Part shown: positions 18,492-26,583 of the stretch, one piece after another
How the letters are laid out: each line of letters opens with the position of its first letter
How positions within the stretch are numbered: position 1 is the first letter of the stretch
Source of the DNA: Bacteroidales bacterium
GTDB taxonomy: Bacteria > Bacteroidota > Bacteroidia > Bacteroidales > P3
Direction: 5' to 3'
NCBI GenBank assembly: GCA_031263015.1
Contig: JAISGN010000016.1
Coordinates: 1-64,000, forward strand
Length of the DNA: 64,000 nucleotides
Notes under the pieces: generated by a model
The model's input: only the letters and a program-made list of their open reading frames with translations
Told to the model about the DNA's origin: nothing
Databases searched by the model: none
Position numbers and translations under genes: made by a program

Positions 18492-19833
18492 TTTCCTGTT
18501 CTTTTTTTATGTATTCTTCAATACGTGTTTCAATATCATCTTTTAACCCTCTTTTTTTGTTCAGAAGAGATTTATTTTTTTGAAGAGTTAAAAGCTCTTG
18601 AATTAGATTAAAATTTTGCGGTTTTTTGTCGCAAGATTTTTTTAATAATTCTAATTCTTTCTCCTTTTTCTTGTTATGTTCGTCCATATTCAAATTGGAT
18701 TTATATGCGTTAGTATAAATTTCGGATACTTTATAGTCAAAAACAAAATCTCTATACCATATTGTTTGAATAGCAATAAGTTCTTGATTGGTTATTAACT
18801 CTATATTTGACTTGTTTTCTTGTATTTTTTTCTGGGTTTTTAACAATCGCTCTAAAATTGAAGCCCTGTAAGAAGGATAATACGAACCCATATCATTCAC
18901 GGCTTTTGTTCCGTTTCTACGAAGTGGCATTCGATTTTTTATATCATTTCTTTCTGCAACAATTTCGTCTCTGAACTCTAAAAGAGGTTTCAACCACGAA
19001 AAACCGTTATTAATCAACGCTCCCATTGATTTATCTTCTTTTACAACCGTACACATCCAACAACCAAAACGACTTTGTCCACAGGATTTATGTTTTGTAT
19101 CCGTTACAACCACGGGACATTCATAATCATCAGCACTCGCGTTTGCATATATCTGAAATAATTCTTCATTGCTTGCACCCCAAGGCGAAGACATTGTGTT
19201 AATAATGTACCAAACTTGTTCTAATTGTAAATGTCTTATTGGTGCATACATATAAGTATTTGGCTGTAATGGGTGTTTTGTTAATCGCTTTCCTTTTATA
19301 GCGTGTTTGTTCATTGACCTTGCGCGATTTGCACTTTCACTCATTCTTGTACCAATTAGGATTATTGCTTCTCCAAATTCATTAACCTGTTCTGTAATAA
19401 ATCTCGAAGTTGGCTTAATTTTAAGCCGTTCCGTACACCAACGAAATGCGTTGTTTGGAGCGGGATACCCACGTCCAATCATATTGACCCATAAAGAATC
19501 TTCCAGTCTTGGTAAAGTTTTTACAACTCTAATTGGTAAATCTTGCTCGCGAGCAGCAATTTCAATTTTATCTAAAACACGATAAACATATTCGGTAATT
19601 ACAGGATTTTCCACCATAGTATCATTACATACAACATAAATATCACGACCAACAAAACCGTGAAGATTTTTATTTGCTTTGTTGATTTGCGATAACGCTT
19701 CCCATACCAACTGCAACATTACTGTAGAATCCTTTCCCCCGCTAAAACCAATTATCCACGGACGTTTAGAGTTGTCCGCAAACATATATTGGTCTATAAT
19801 TTCATCTACAATATTTTGTACAAATTCTGTCAT
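18481..19833 (-). CDS. dndC: DndC, PAPS-reductase-like sulfurtransferase of DNA phosphorothioation
   Basis: From the ATG at 19833 the product has 450 residues. The ATP-pyrophosphatase loop SGGKDS is at 31-36. Four cysteines expected to hold an iron-sulfur cluster are at about C133 (FRWCTE) and C251, C258 and C261 (SCGQSRFGCWMC), followed by the DndC-typical TVVKEDKSM. DndC activates the DNA phosphate and passes sulfur delivered by a cysteine desulfurase. No dndA desulfurase is encoded here, so a chromosomal IscS-type enzyme would have to serve. A TTG six bases upstream falls at the expected transcription start and was rejected. It is the first gene of the operon. Confidence 0.9.
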   Translation of the reverse strand: MTEFVQNIVDEIIDQYMFADNSKRPWIIGFSGGKDSTVMLQLVWEALSQINKANKNLHGFVGRDIYVVCNDTMVENPVITEYVYRVLDKIEIAAREQDLPIRVVKTLPRLEDSLWVNMIGRGYPAPNNAFRWCTERLKIKPTSRFITEQVNEFGEAIILIGTRMSESANRARSMNKHAIKGKRLTKHPLQPNTYMYAPIRHLQLEQVWYIINTMSSPWGASNEELFQIYANASADDYECPVVVTDTKHKSCGQSRFGCWMCTVVKEDKSMGALINNGFSWLKPLLEFRDEIVAERNDIKNRMPLRRNGTKAVNDMGSYYPSYRASILERLLKTQKKIQENKSNIELITNQELIAIQTIWYRDFVFDYKVSEIYTNAYKSNLNMDEHNKKKEKELELLKKSCDKKPQNFNLIQELLTLQKNKSLLNKKRGLKDDIETRIEEYIKKEQENAD

Positions 19834-19847
19834 TTTCAATAAAAATG

Positions 19848-19855
19848 CAAAGATA
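19848..19855 (-). promoter_or_regulatory. -7 box TATCTTTG for the dnd operon
   Basis: The minus strand reads TATCTTTG only 15 bases before the dndC ATG, giving a nearly leaderless mRNA. A second TATCTTTG lies at 19892-19899 on the same strand and may be an alternative start. Confidence 0.5.
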
Positions 19856-19954
19856 CGATTTTTAAATTAGAATTCTCATTATTTCTGGACACAAAGATAG
19901 TGATTTAAATCAATTCACCATACATTAGTAACGTTTTTGCTTTTCATAACATAG

Positions 19955-20089
19955 ATTTTCATACCTTTGCATCAACAAATTAAAACACAAAACATATCTA
20001 AATATGACAAAATCAGAACAATTAATGGAAATGGAGCATCATTATGGTGCCCATAATTATCATCCGTTGCCGGTAGTGCTATCAAAAGG
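19955..20089 (+). repeat. Right 135-bp direct repeat: intact rocD promoter and 5' end
   Basis: This is the functional copy of the sequence duplicated at 14643-14777. Homology starts five bases before the promoter-proximal ATACC and ends within codon 29 of rocD. Confidence 0.95.
19962..19969 (+). promoter_or_regulatory. -7 box TACCTTTG for rocD
   Basis: TACCTTTG ends 34 bases before the rocD ATG at 20004. Confidence 0.6.
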
Positions 20090-21224
20090 TAAAGGAGCTT
20101 TTGTTTGGGATGTTGAAGGGAAAAAATACTTTGATTTTCTTTCAGCTTATTCGGCAGTTAATCAAGGACACTGCCATCCTAAAATCGTACAAGCCTTGTG
20201 TGATCAGGCTCAAACGCTCACTCTTACTTCAAGAGCATTTTATAACGACACATTAGGTCCTTATGAAAAGTATGTAACGGAATATTTCGGCTATGACAAG
20301 GTACTTCCTATGAATACGGGAGCAGAAGCCGATGAAACAGCCTTGAAATTGGCACGCCGCTGGGGATATAAAGTTAAGGGAATACCTGAAAACGAAGCCA
20401 TCATAGTTTGTTGTGACGGAAACTTTCACGGACGCACTATTTCTATTGTTTCAATGTCTAATGACCCTGAAAGTTATAGCCAATATGGTCCATTTACTCC
20501 AGGTTTCGTACGCATACCTTATAATGACAGCAAGGCGTTAGCAGATGTACTTGCAAAATGTGGCGATAAGGTTGCAGCGTTTCTTTTAGAGCCTATACAG
20601 GGAGAGGCTGGTGTATTCGTGCCTGATGAAGGCTATCTGAAAAAATGCTACGATATTTGCAAGAAACATAATGTGCTATTTATAGCAGACGAAGTGCAAA
20701 CAGGCATTGCTCGTACAGGAAAGTTATTGGCTTGCGATCATGAAGGAATTCGTCCTGATATTTTGATACTCGGCAAGGCTCTTTCCGGCGGTATTATTCC
20801 TATTTCGGCTGTTCTGGCAGACGATGAGATAATGCTTACCATAGGACCCGGTGAGCACGGCTCCACATTTGGCGGTTTCTGCTTGGCAGGTAAGGTTGCT
20901 ATTGCTGCTTTGGAAGTTGTGAAGGAAGAAAAACTTGCGGAGAAGGCTGAATATCTTGGAAAGATTTTTCGTGATGAGATTTCCAAAATCAAGAGTAATA
21001 TGATAGAATTAGTAAGAGGTAAAGGTTTGTTGAATGCTGTCGTAATCCGTCCTCACAACGGCAAAGAAGCATGGGATGTCTGCTTAAAGATGAGAGATTT
21101 GGGCGTCCTTGCAAAACCAACTCACAAACACATAATTCGTTTTGCTCCTCCTTTGGTTATAACTGAGAATGAGTTACGTGAAGCAATTGAAATCATCAAA
21201 CAAGCAATTATTTCATTTGAATAA
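20004..21224 (+). CDS. rocD: Ornithine--oxo-acid aminotransferase
   Basis: The 406-residue class III PLP enzyme interconverts ornithine and glutamate semialdehyde. Markers are the N-terminal [55 protein letters not shown], the cofactor Asp in [15 protein letters not shown], the Schiff-base Lys in LGKALSGG, and [11 protein letters not shown]. These favour OAT over acetylornithine or GABA aminotransferases. Its first 86 bases and promoter also exist as a dead copy left of the dnd island, so the island was inserted in or beside this gene without destroying it. A hairpin terminator follows at 21244. Confidence 0.93.
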   Translation: MTKSEQLMEMEHHYGAHNYHPLPVVLSKGKGAFVWDVEGKKYFDFLSAYSAVNQGHCHPKIVQALCDQAQTLTLTSRAFYNDTLGPYEKYVTEYFGYDKVLPMNTGAEADETALKLARRWGYKVKGIPENEAIIVCCDGNFHGRTISIVSMSNDPESYSQYGPFTPGFVRIPYNDSKALADVLAKCGDKVAAFLLEPIQGEAGVFVPDEGYLKKCYDICKKHNVLFIADEVQTGIARTGKLLACDHEGIRPDILILGKALSGGIIPISAVLADDEIMLTIGPGEHGSTFGGFCLAGKVAIAALEVVKEEKLAEKAEYLGKIFRDEISKIKSNMIELVRGKGLLNAVVIRPHNGKEAWDVCLKMRDLGVLAKPTHKHIIRFAPPLVITENELREAIEIIKQAIISFE

Positions 21225-21243
21225 CTAAGCCATTCATTAAAAG

Positions 21244-21285
21244 AAAAAGAACTTGTAGTCAATTAAGATTACAAGTTCTTTTTTT
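21244..21285. terminator. Hairpin terminator between rocD and tRNA-Arg
   Basis: A 14-base perfect stem (AAAAAGAACTTGTA and complement) with a T-tract follows rocD; the opposite strand can end the tRNA transcript. Confidence 0.85.
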
Positions 21286-21291
21286 ATTTTG

Positions 21292-21365
21292 TGACCTCGG
21301 CGGGATTCAAACCCACAACCTTCTGATCCGTAGTCAGATGCTCTATTCAGTTGAGCCACGAGGCC
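21292..21365 (-). tRNA. tRNA-Arg (anticodon ACG)
   Basis: On the minus strand 74 bases fold as a full cloverleaf. The acceptor stem is GGCCTCG/CGAGGTC with one G-U pair, the D-stem GCTC/GAGC, and the anticodon stem TCTGA/TCAGA with loop CTACGGA, giving anticodon ACG. The T-arm is GTGGG/CCCGC with loop TTTGAAT. A discriminator A follows; CCA is not encoded. Confidence 0.93.
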
Positions 21366-21380
21366 TCTCGTTTGAGGTTG

Positions 21381-21388
21381 CAAAGGTA
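21381..21388 (-). promoter_or_regulatory. -7 box TACCTTTG for tRNA-Arg
   Basis: The minus strand reads TACCTTTG about 15 bases before the tRNA 5' end. Confidence 0.6.
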
Positions 21389-21441
21389 CGATATTTTTTC
21401 AAACAAACAAAATTTATCCCTTTTTTCATTTCCACAAAATA

Positions 21442-21525
21442 AAAGGCTGTTTCGTGCTGACCAAACAGCCTTTGGCAAAGATATTCCTTGATTTCATAAA
21501 AACAAAACAGCCTTTTGATAATTTA
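21442..21525. repeat. 21-bp-phased modular repeat, locus E (4 units)
   Basis: Four 21-base units: AAAGGCTGTTT, AAACAGCCTTT, TTCCTTGATTT and AAACAGCCTTT, each with a 10-base spacer. It sits in the divergent gap between tRNA-Arg and the thioredoxin-like gene. Confidence 0.8.
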
Positions 21526-21551
21526 TTTTATTCTAATAAAGAAATAATTTG

Positions 21552-21559
21552 TACATTTG
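21552..21559 (+). promoter_or_regulatory. -7 box TACATTTG for the thioredoxin-like gene
   Basis: TACATTTG lies 27 bases before the ATG at 21587. Confidence 0.55.
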
Positions 21560-21586
21560 CAGCGATAATTGCTAATAAAATAATCT

Positions 21587-22138
21587 ATGTATAAGAAAAT
21601 ACTTTTAATAGTTTTGATATCCTTAACCTTTGTTTTTGCTTGCTCTGATGGAGTTAAAACAGACGGGGAAATTAAGGATATTAAAAATAATGGCGTTTTT
21701 GCTCAAAACATAACTATTGATGAAATAGATTCATTAGTTCTTTGTAATAAATACACCATTATTTATTGTTGGGGAGTTTGGTGCAAGCCTTGTTTATCCC
21801 ATTTACAGAATGAAATAAGCAGTTATTTGGATGCAAAAACTAATGATAGCATAGCATTTCTGCCTATTTGTATCGGTGGAAGTGAAGATAAAGTTTTGAG
21901 TGTTTTACATTCAATTAATTTTAAGTATGGCTCATACATTTTTTCTTCTAAAAACACTGCTTTGGATAAATATATCATCAACAATAAGTTTAATAAGTTA
22001 TTTAATTCTTACAAGAAGGTTGATTATGTTCCTTTTGTTGTTTTACTCAATAACAACAAGGATGTATTAAATTATAATATTAAAGAAAAACGATACTATT
22101 CACTTTCAGAGACATTAGAAATGCTTAATAATATTTAA
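21587..22138 (+). CDS. Thioredoxin-like lipoprotein
   Basis: The 183-residue product begins with a lipoprotein signal ending FVFAC (lipidated C19). The mature part is a TlpA/ResA-like thioredoxin fold with the active site WCKPC at residues 65-69 preceded by the strand YTIIYCWGV, and a later cis-Pro region in VDYVPFVVLLNN. It should act in the periplasm, facing the inner or outer membrane, in thiol-disulphide exchange, for example reducing cytochrome c or cargo cysteines. It is a single-gene unit between a promoter at 21552 and a hairpin at 22194. Confidence 0.8.
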   Translation: MYKKILLIVLISLTFVFACSDGVKTDGEIKDIKNNGVFAQNITIDEIDSLVLCNKYTIIYCWGVWCKPCLSHLQNEISSYLDAKTNDSIAFLPICIGGSEDKVLSVLHSINFKYGSYIFSSKNTALDKYIINNKFNKLFNSYKKVDYVPFVVLLNNNKDVLNYNIKEKRYYSLSETLEMLNNI

Positions 22139-22193
22139 AATTAATTCTGAACAAATTGTAATATTCTAATGTTAAAATATAAAAATACTTTAT

Positions 22194-22230
22194 GAAAGCC
22201 TGATGACGAAAGTTGTTAGGCTTTCGCTTT
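22194..22230. terminator. Hairpin terminator
   Basis: The arms GAAAGCCT and AGGCTTTC surround a 16-base loop between the convergent thioredoxin-like gene and ssb. Confidence 0.6.
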
Positions 22231-22250
22231 ATCAATAACACCAAAACACA

Positions 22251-22658
22251 TTAAGGCAATGTGTCAAAAGAAGATATATCTTCATTTCCCGAAAGAATAG
22301 AGCGGATATCAGGTTCTAATAATTTTTCTCTTTGTTTGCTGTCAATTATTTGAAGATTCTCCGTAACGATTTCTGCTTCCAAACGTGCTCTACCTTCCTT
22401 GTCTGTCCATTTATTATAATGTAAGTAGCCTTCAACATACAAAAGAGAACCTTTTTTCACAAATTGCTCGGCTGTATCTGCCGTCTTATCCCAACAAACA
22501 ATGTGATGCCATTGTCTTTCCTCATTTGAGATAGTATTATTGTTGGTTTTAAGCGAAGTACAAAGTGAAAAAGTCGCTCTCTTATGTGCATTGAACATCA
22601 TTATATCAGGTTCCGAACCTGCATTACCAATCAACATTACTTTATTTATTCCTGCCAT
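22251..22658 (-). CDS. ssb: Single-stranded DNA-binding protein
   Basis: From the ATG at 22658 the product has 135 residues. The OB-fold starts MAGINKVMLIGNAGSEPDI and continues with the WHHIVCWDKTADTAEQFVKKGSLLYVEGYL strand set and a further strand ending in TENLQIID; these are the core SSB elements that bind ssDNA and protect replication intermediates. The C-terminal tail (RSILSGNEDISSFDTLP) is acidic and ends hydrophobic, but lacks the canonical DDDIPF, so it may be a secondary or lineage-specific SSB. An upstream TTG at 22667 is less likely as start. Confidence 0.85.
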   Translation of the reverse strand: MAGINKVMLIGNAGSEPDIMMFNAHKRATFSLCTSLKTNNNTISNEERQWHHIVCWDKTADTAEQFVKKGSLLYVEGYLHYNKWTDKEGRARLEAEIVTENLQIIDSKQREKLLEPDIRSILSGNEDISSFDTLP

Positions 22659-22728
22659 TGCTATCAAGTTTAAGACAGCAAAAATAATTTTTTTTCTGAT
22701 AGTAAGATTTGTATGTCAGATTTTTTTG

Positions 22729-22736
22729 TACCTTTG
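22729..22736 (+). promoter_or_regulatory. -7 box TACCTTTG for the HU gene
   Basis: TACCTTTG lies 70 bases upstream of the ATG at 22807. Confidence 0.5.
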
Positions 22737-22806
22737 CAAACTGAAAATCATTTGAGTAATGATAGTTAGAATTGAATAATTTAATAAATTAAAAGTAGAA
22801 ATTTAT

Positions 22807-23097
22807 ATGACAAAAGCAGAAGTTGTTGCGATAATCGCAAAGAAAACAGGAGTAGAAAGAGCAAGTGTTGCTGCTTCGGTAGAGATGTTTATGGAAGTAT
22901 TAAAGGATTCGCTAAGCAAAGGAGAATCTGTTTATTTAAGAGGCTTTGGCAGTTTCATTATCAAGAAAAGGGCGGCAAAAACAGGTCGTAACATTTCTAA
23001 GAACACTACAATCAAAATACCTGCACACAACGTTCCTGCATTCAAACCTGCAAAATCATTCGTGGCAGAGGTTAAAAGTAAAGTAACGGTAAAATAA
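22807..23097 (+). CDS. HU/IHF-family DNA-bending protein
   Basis: The 96-residue basic protein matches the HU/IHF fold: N-terminal helices TKAEVVAIIAKKTGVERASVAASVEMFMEVLKDSL, then the beta-arm with GESVYLRGFGSFIIKKRAAKTGRN and the PAHNVPAFKPAKSF end. The Pro in the arm tip (KIPAHNVPAFKP) is the DNA-intercalating residue of the family. It would compact and bend chromosomal DNA. The next gene follows after nine bases and is surely co-transcribed. Confidence 0.93.
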   Translation: MTKAEVVAIIAKKTGVERASVAASVEMFMEVLKDSLSKGESVYLRGFGSFIIKKRAAKTGRNISKNTTIKIPAHNVPAFKPAKSFVAEVKSKVTVK

Positions 23098-23106
23098 GGA
23101 GATATT

Positions 23107-23196
23107 ATGCCAAGCGGAAAGAAAAGAAAAGGACACAAAATGGCTACCCACAAACGTAAAAAACGTTTGCGTAAGAATAGACATAAGAAGAAATAA
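23107..23196 (+). CDS. 29-residue basic ribosome-type protein (AURKAIP1/COX24, bS22-like)
   Basis: The short frame encodes MPSGKKRKGHKMATHKRK and an equally basic tail, with 19 Lys, Arg or His residues of 29. This pattern matches the tiny conserved Bacteroidota protein annotated with an AURKAIP1/COX24 (mS38-like) domain, thought to be a small-subunit ribosomal component. An AGGAG site lies seven bases upstream of the ATG, unusual here where Shine-Dalgarno sites are rare. It follows HU directly. Family assignment is by recall of the sequence pattern. Confidence 0.8.
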   Translation: MPSGKKRKGHKMATHKRKKRLRKNRHKKK

Positions 23197-23256
23197 ACAT
23201 TGAATACAAAGACAAAAAGATGTTTTTTGTTTGTTGTTCAATGGAATAATTTCAAT

Positions 23257-23298
23257 GCGAAGCTTTGATTTGGAATATAGTTATTGCTTCGCTTTTTT
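23257..23298 (+). terminator. Probable terminator after the HU operon
   Basis: GCGAAGC and GCTTCGC pair across a 22-base loop and are followed by six Ts. Confidence 0.5.
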
Positions 23299-23323
23299 AT
23301 TAACTTAATTAAACAAAACTCCA

Positions 23324-24862
23324 ATGGATAAAGATTTAATTATAGATGTAAGTGATTCCGGAGTTGAAATAGCCTTACTTGAAGACAAACAACTTGTAGA
23401 GTTTCATCAGGAAAAGGTAGATAAACACCATTTGGTAGGTGATATTTATCTTGGTATCGTCAAGAAAGTTATGCCTGCTCTAAATGCTGCATTTGTAGAC
23501 GTTGGGCATGAAAAAGAAGGCTTTTTGCATTATCTTGATTTGGGAATAAAATTCAATAGTATTGCTAAATTCACTCGAAATGCACTAAACTCCAATACTG
23601 ACAACAATATAAAAGAACCTAATTTAGAAAAGAACGGTCTTATTAGTAATGTTCTAAAACCGGGACAAATTATAATGGTTCAAATAACCAAAGAAGCTAT
23701 TTCTACCAAAGGTCCGCGACTATCGGGAGAAATATCTTTTGCCGGAAGATATCTTGTTTTAGTTCCTTTTTCAAATGCAATATCAATATCAAAAAAGGTA
23801 AAAGAATCATCTGAAAGAGACAGACTTAAACGTCTTATTAACAGCATTAAGAGTCCTGATACCGGAATAATAATAAGAACTACAGCCGAAGGGAAAAGTG
23901 TTGCCGAATTGGATGCAAGCCTGAAAGATATCTCAAACAAATGGGATAGCGTAAAAAAGAAACTCCCTAAAACGTTACCACCCGCAAAACTTATTTCGGA
24001 AGTAGATAAATCCACTGCTATTTTAAGAGATTTTCTATCTGATGAATTCAATAATATTTATGTAAATAACCAAGATACATACGAAGAATTACGTCAATAC
24101 ATTCATAGCATATCTCCTGAAAAGGAAAACATAATAAAATATTACAAAAACAACGCTCCGATATTTGAAAACTTCGGTATTGCCAATCAAATCCGCAGTT
24201 CTTTCGGCAAAGTTGTTACCGTACGCAGCGGAATCTACATTGTAATAGAGCAAACAGAAGCAATGTGCGTGATAGACGTCAATAGCGGTAACAAGGTTAA
24301 AGATTCCAACAATCAGGATGAGAATTTATTCAGTGTAAATTGCGAAGCGGCTGTTGCGATTGCAAGACAATTAAGGTTAAGAGATATTGGCGGTATAATA
24401 GTTGTTGATTTCATTGACATGACATCTATAGAGCATAGAAAACTGCTTTACAACAAAATGGAGGAAGAAATGCGTAAAGACAAGGCACGCCATACTATTC
24501 TTCCATTAAGCAAATTCGGGCTTATGCAAATAACACGTCATCGTGTCAAACCGATAATAGAAGTCAATGTTTCGGAAGTTTGCCCAATGTGTGAAGGCAC
24601 AGGAAAAGTCAAATCTTCCCTTACGGTCATAAGCGATATTGAACACGATTTACGATACCTTGTACAGGAACAAAACGAAAAGCAATTGACGCTAACAACA
24701 CATCCTTTCATCAATGCTTATATCACAAAAGGATTGCTCAATTCCTTGCGTAAGCAGTGGGCAAAGACGTATGGTGTTAAGATTAAAGTAGAAAAAGCAG
24801 ACTCATTCGGCTTATTTGAATACCAATTCAGCAATAAAGATAAAGAAATCATAAAATTATAG
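23324..24862 (+). CDS. rng: Ribonuclease G/E family endoribonuclease
   Basis: The 512-residue protein cuts single-stranded RNA in rRNA and mRNA processing. An S1 domain covers about residues 35-130 (GDIYLGIVKKVMPALNAAFVDVGHEKEGFLH). The catalytic metal site is in AMCVIDVNSGNKV and GGIIVVDFIDM, and the zinc-link cysteines are in VCPMCEGTGK. There is no long C-terminal scaffold, so it is of RNase G size. Loss of the HU-operon readthrough by the hairpin at 23257 suggests independent expression, though no clear -7 box was found close to the start. Confidence 0.93.
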   Translation: MDKDLIIDVSDSGVEIALLEDKQLVEFHQEKVDKHHLVGDIYLGIVKKVMPALNAAFVDVGHEKEGFLHYLDLGIKFNSIAKFTRNALNSNTDNNIKEPNLEKNGLISNVLKPGQIIMVQITKEAISTKGPRLSGEISFAGRYLVLVPFSNAISISKKVKESSERDRLKRLINSIKSPDTGIIIRTTAEGKSVAELDASLKDISNKWDSVKKKLPKTLPPAKLISEVDKSTAILRDFLSDEFNNIYVNNQDTYEELRQYIHSISPEKENIIKYYKNNAPIFENFGIANQIRSSFGKVVTVRSGIYIVIEQTEAMCVIDVNSGNKVKDSNNQDENLFSVNCEAAVAIARQLRLRDIGGIIVVDFIDMTSIEHRKLLYNKMEEEMRKDKARHTILPLSKFGLMQITRHRVKPIIEVNVSEVCPMCEGTGKVKSSLTVISDIEHDLRYLVQEQNEKQLTLTTHPFINAYITKGLLNSLRKQWAKTYGVKIKVEKADSFGLFEYQFSNKDKEIIKL

Positions 24863-25202
24863 ACACCGACTATGTCTTGCATTAAAAGAACACTGATGGT
24901 ATTTGAAATTTTTAAGAGCTTTAACGTTTTTACTTAGTCTTATGGAGTAATATTTGGATCAGTTTTTGACTTGGTTTTTCCTACCTTTGTCTACATAAAA
25001 TTACATTGCAAAGGTATTATTTTATTTTAAAATCTGAAGATAGTGATTTGTTGCAAAACAGCAACGTACAAGATTTAAAATATCATTTTCCCAAATAACC
25101 TATACTTCATTTACGTGTTTTGTGGTTTATTTTTTTACTGCAAAGTGTATTATATTGTTAGAAATTAAAAAATATTCAAACTTATTACTAAACATAATTT
25201 TT
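24863..25202. other. 340-bp gene-free gap with two promoter-like boxes facing each other
   Basis: The AT-rich gap after rng contains TACCTTTG on the plus strand at 24982-24989 and the same eight bases on the minus strand at 25009-25016. They point at each other only 19 bases apart, and neither leads to a recognisable gene. The longest short frame (ATG at 24874, 21 codons) is not convincing. Confidence 0.5.
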
Positions 25203-26189
25203 TCAAATCTCTTCTTTAAACTCTATGGTTGAAATAAAACTATTTATAAGATTATTCGCATTCTGGCTTAGGTTAGCAAGTTTGTTACCTTCCCGGTGCG
25301 CTAATTTTATAATTATGCATGCTACATTGTTAAATGTTATTTGTATTTTTTCTTTTTTCCCCTTCTTACCCTTAATATAGTATTTTTCTTGAGCAAGTCC
25401 ATTTATAAATTTTGTTCTATTATATTCATAAATAACTTTTGCCAACTCATGCTCTTCATTTAAAAGATTTATTATATTGGTATCCATAGACTCATTTGAA
25501 AATGTCAATCTATACTTCATTCTCATCATTGTTTCCCACTTTTTGTTCATATAATGTTTATGCGAGAGTTCATTAAATAATGCATTAAGAGACATGTCAT
25601 GAGATTCTATCGCACCAAGAATACCATTTAACATTCTATCTTCATTTGGGAATGGTTCCCAATCATTTTTATTTTTATATCTAAGAAAATGTTCTATTTC
25701 ATGCCATCCATCCGAAAGAGCTGTTCTAAATTGAACTTCATAAGTAGTATCTACCATTAAATATATATAGTTTAAATTATTCAATACTTTTTGAAATTCT
25801 TCTTTCCCTTCATTCGACATATTGAAAACAAGATTATTTCTACGAGGTTTAAAAGTATAAGGTGTAACATCATCAACAGAAGAAGATTCTGTTATACATT
25901 TAGACTTGAAAAATTGAACACAGATATTTACATCATCTGCAAAATAAGTCAAAACTTTAATTCCTATTAAATCTTGTATTTTTTTACCGTTAATAGAGTA
26001 ATAATCCGGTTGAATTTCATTTTTAGATTTTATTTTCGTTATTAAAGATTCTTTACTTTTTAGTCGTGATATAATTTTATACTGAATTCCCATCTTATCC
26101 AATTCAGCCTGAACAGATTTTTCTATTTGCTGTCTTATTTTATGTAAAGCCTTCCAATTAGCCTTTTTATCTACTACGTTCATACTCAT
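25203..26189 (-). CDS. RelA/SpoT-domain protein (possible small alarmone synthetase or toxSAS-like)
   Basis: From the ATG at 26189 the product has 328 residues. Matches to the nucleotidyl pyrophosphokinase domain are SRLKSKESLITK (41-52), IQDLIGIKVLTYFADDV (71-87) and YEVQFRTALSDGWHEIEHFLRYK (150-172). There is no HD hydrolase, TGS or ACT domain, so it is a small single-domain synthetase. The GYxSxH segment usual before the EVQIRT motif is not evident (NYIYLMV instead), so activity may be changed or lost. Family members make (p)ppGpp or, as toxSAS, attack tRNA or nucleotides. The start overlaps the secreted-protein gene by 23 bases. Confidence 0.7.
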   Translation of the reverse strand: MSMNVVDKKANWKALHKIRQQIEKSVQAELDKMGIQYKIISRLKSKESLITKIKSKNEIQPDYYSINGKKIQDLIGIKVLTYFADDVNICVQFFKSKCITESSSVDDVTPYTFKPRRNNLVFNMSNEGKEEFQKVLNNLNYIYLMVDTTYEVQFRTALSDGWHEIEHFLRYKNKNDWEPFPNEDRMLNGILGAIESHDMSLNALFNELSHKHYMNKKWETMMRMKYRLTFSNESMDTNIINLLNEEHELAKVIYEYNRTKFINGLAQEKYYIKGKKGKKEKIQITFNNVACIIIKLAHREGNKLANLSQNANNLINSFISTIEFKEEI

Positions 26190-26526
26190 ACTCCGCAAAT
26201 TTTCCAACTAAATTAAGTTCTCTTGAGTAATAATTAAGTTCTTTTTCACTAAATTGATTCATTCGTGAACCTGTTTCACAAGATAAGTATCCAACTAATC
26301 TTTTTCGTGTCCATTTTTCGCCACTGGATTTTTTTACTAATTCTACTTTAATAACAATAATTCGGCTCCAACCACCTCCATCGCATGTATGTCCTATTGG
26401 GTCTTGCTTCATTATTTCTTTACTTTTTATTACGATTGGAGATTCTTCAATATACATTTGCTGTGTTTGTGCATTCACACTAATTCCCATAGCAATAATT
26501 GCTATTAAAACCATTATTTTCTTCAT
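26167..26526 (-). CDS. Small secreted protein of unknown function
   Basis: The 119-residue product has a signal peptide (1-19, ending VNAQ) and a mature domain with two cysteines (HTCDGGGW and YLSCETG) that may form a disulphide, followed by charged strands. No family is recognised. It overlaps the RelA/SpoT-domain gene, which starts inside its 3' end, so the two are probably co-expressed although one product is exported and the other cytoplasmic. That odd pairing argues against a classic toxin-antitoxin pair. Confidence 0.6.
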   Translation of the reverse strand: MKKIMVLIAIIAMGISVNAQTQQMYIEESPIVIKSKEIMKQDPIGHTCDGGGWSRIIVIKVELVKKSSGEKWTRKRLVGYLSCETGSRMNQFSEKELNYYSRELNLVGKFAEYEYERSR

Positions 26527-26583
26527 ACTTTTTTAAAGTTTTACGTCCGCTCCTTTTTCGGACTTTTGTTAATATTGTATTTT

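Noticed and set aside
14545-20003. Insertion sequence or integrase bringing the dnd genes
   Set aside because: No recombinase gene, terminal inverted repeats or short target duplication were found; only the 135-bp rocD copies.
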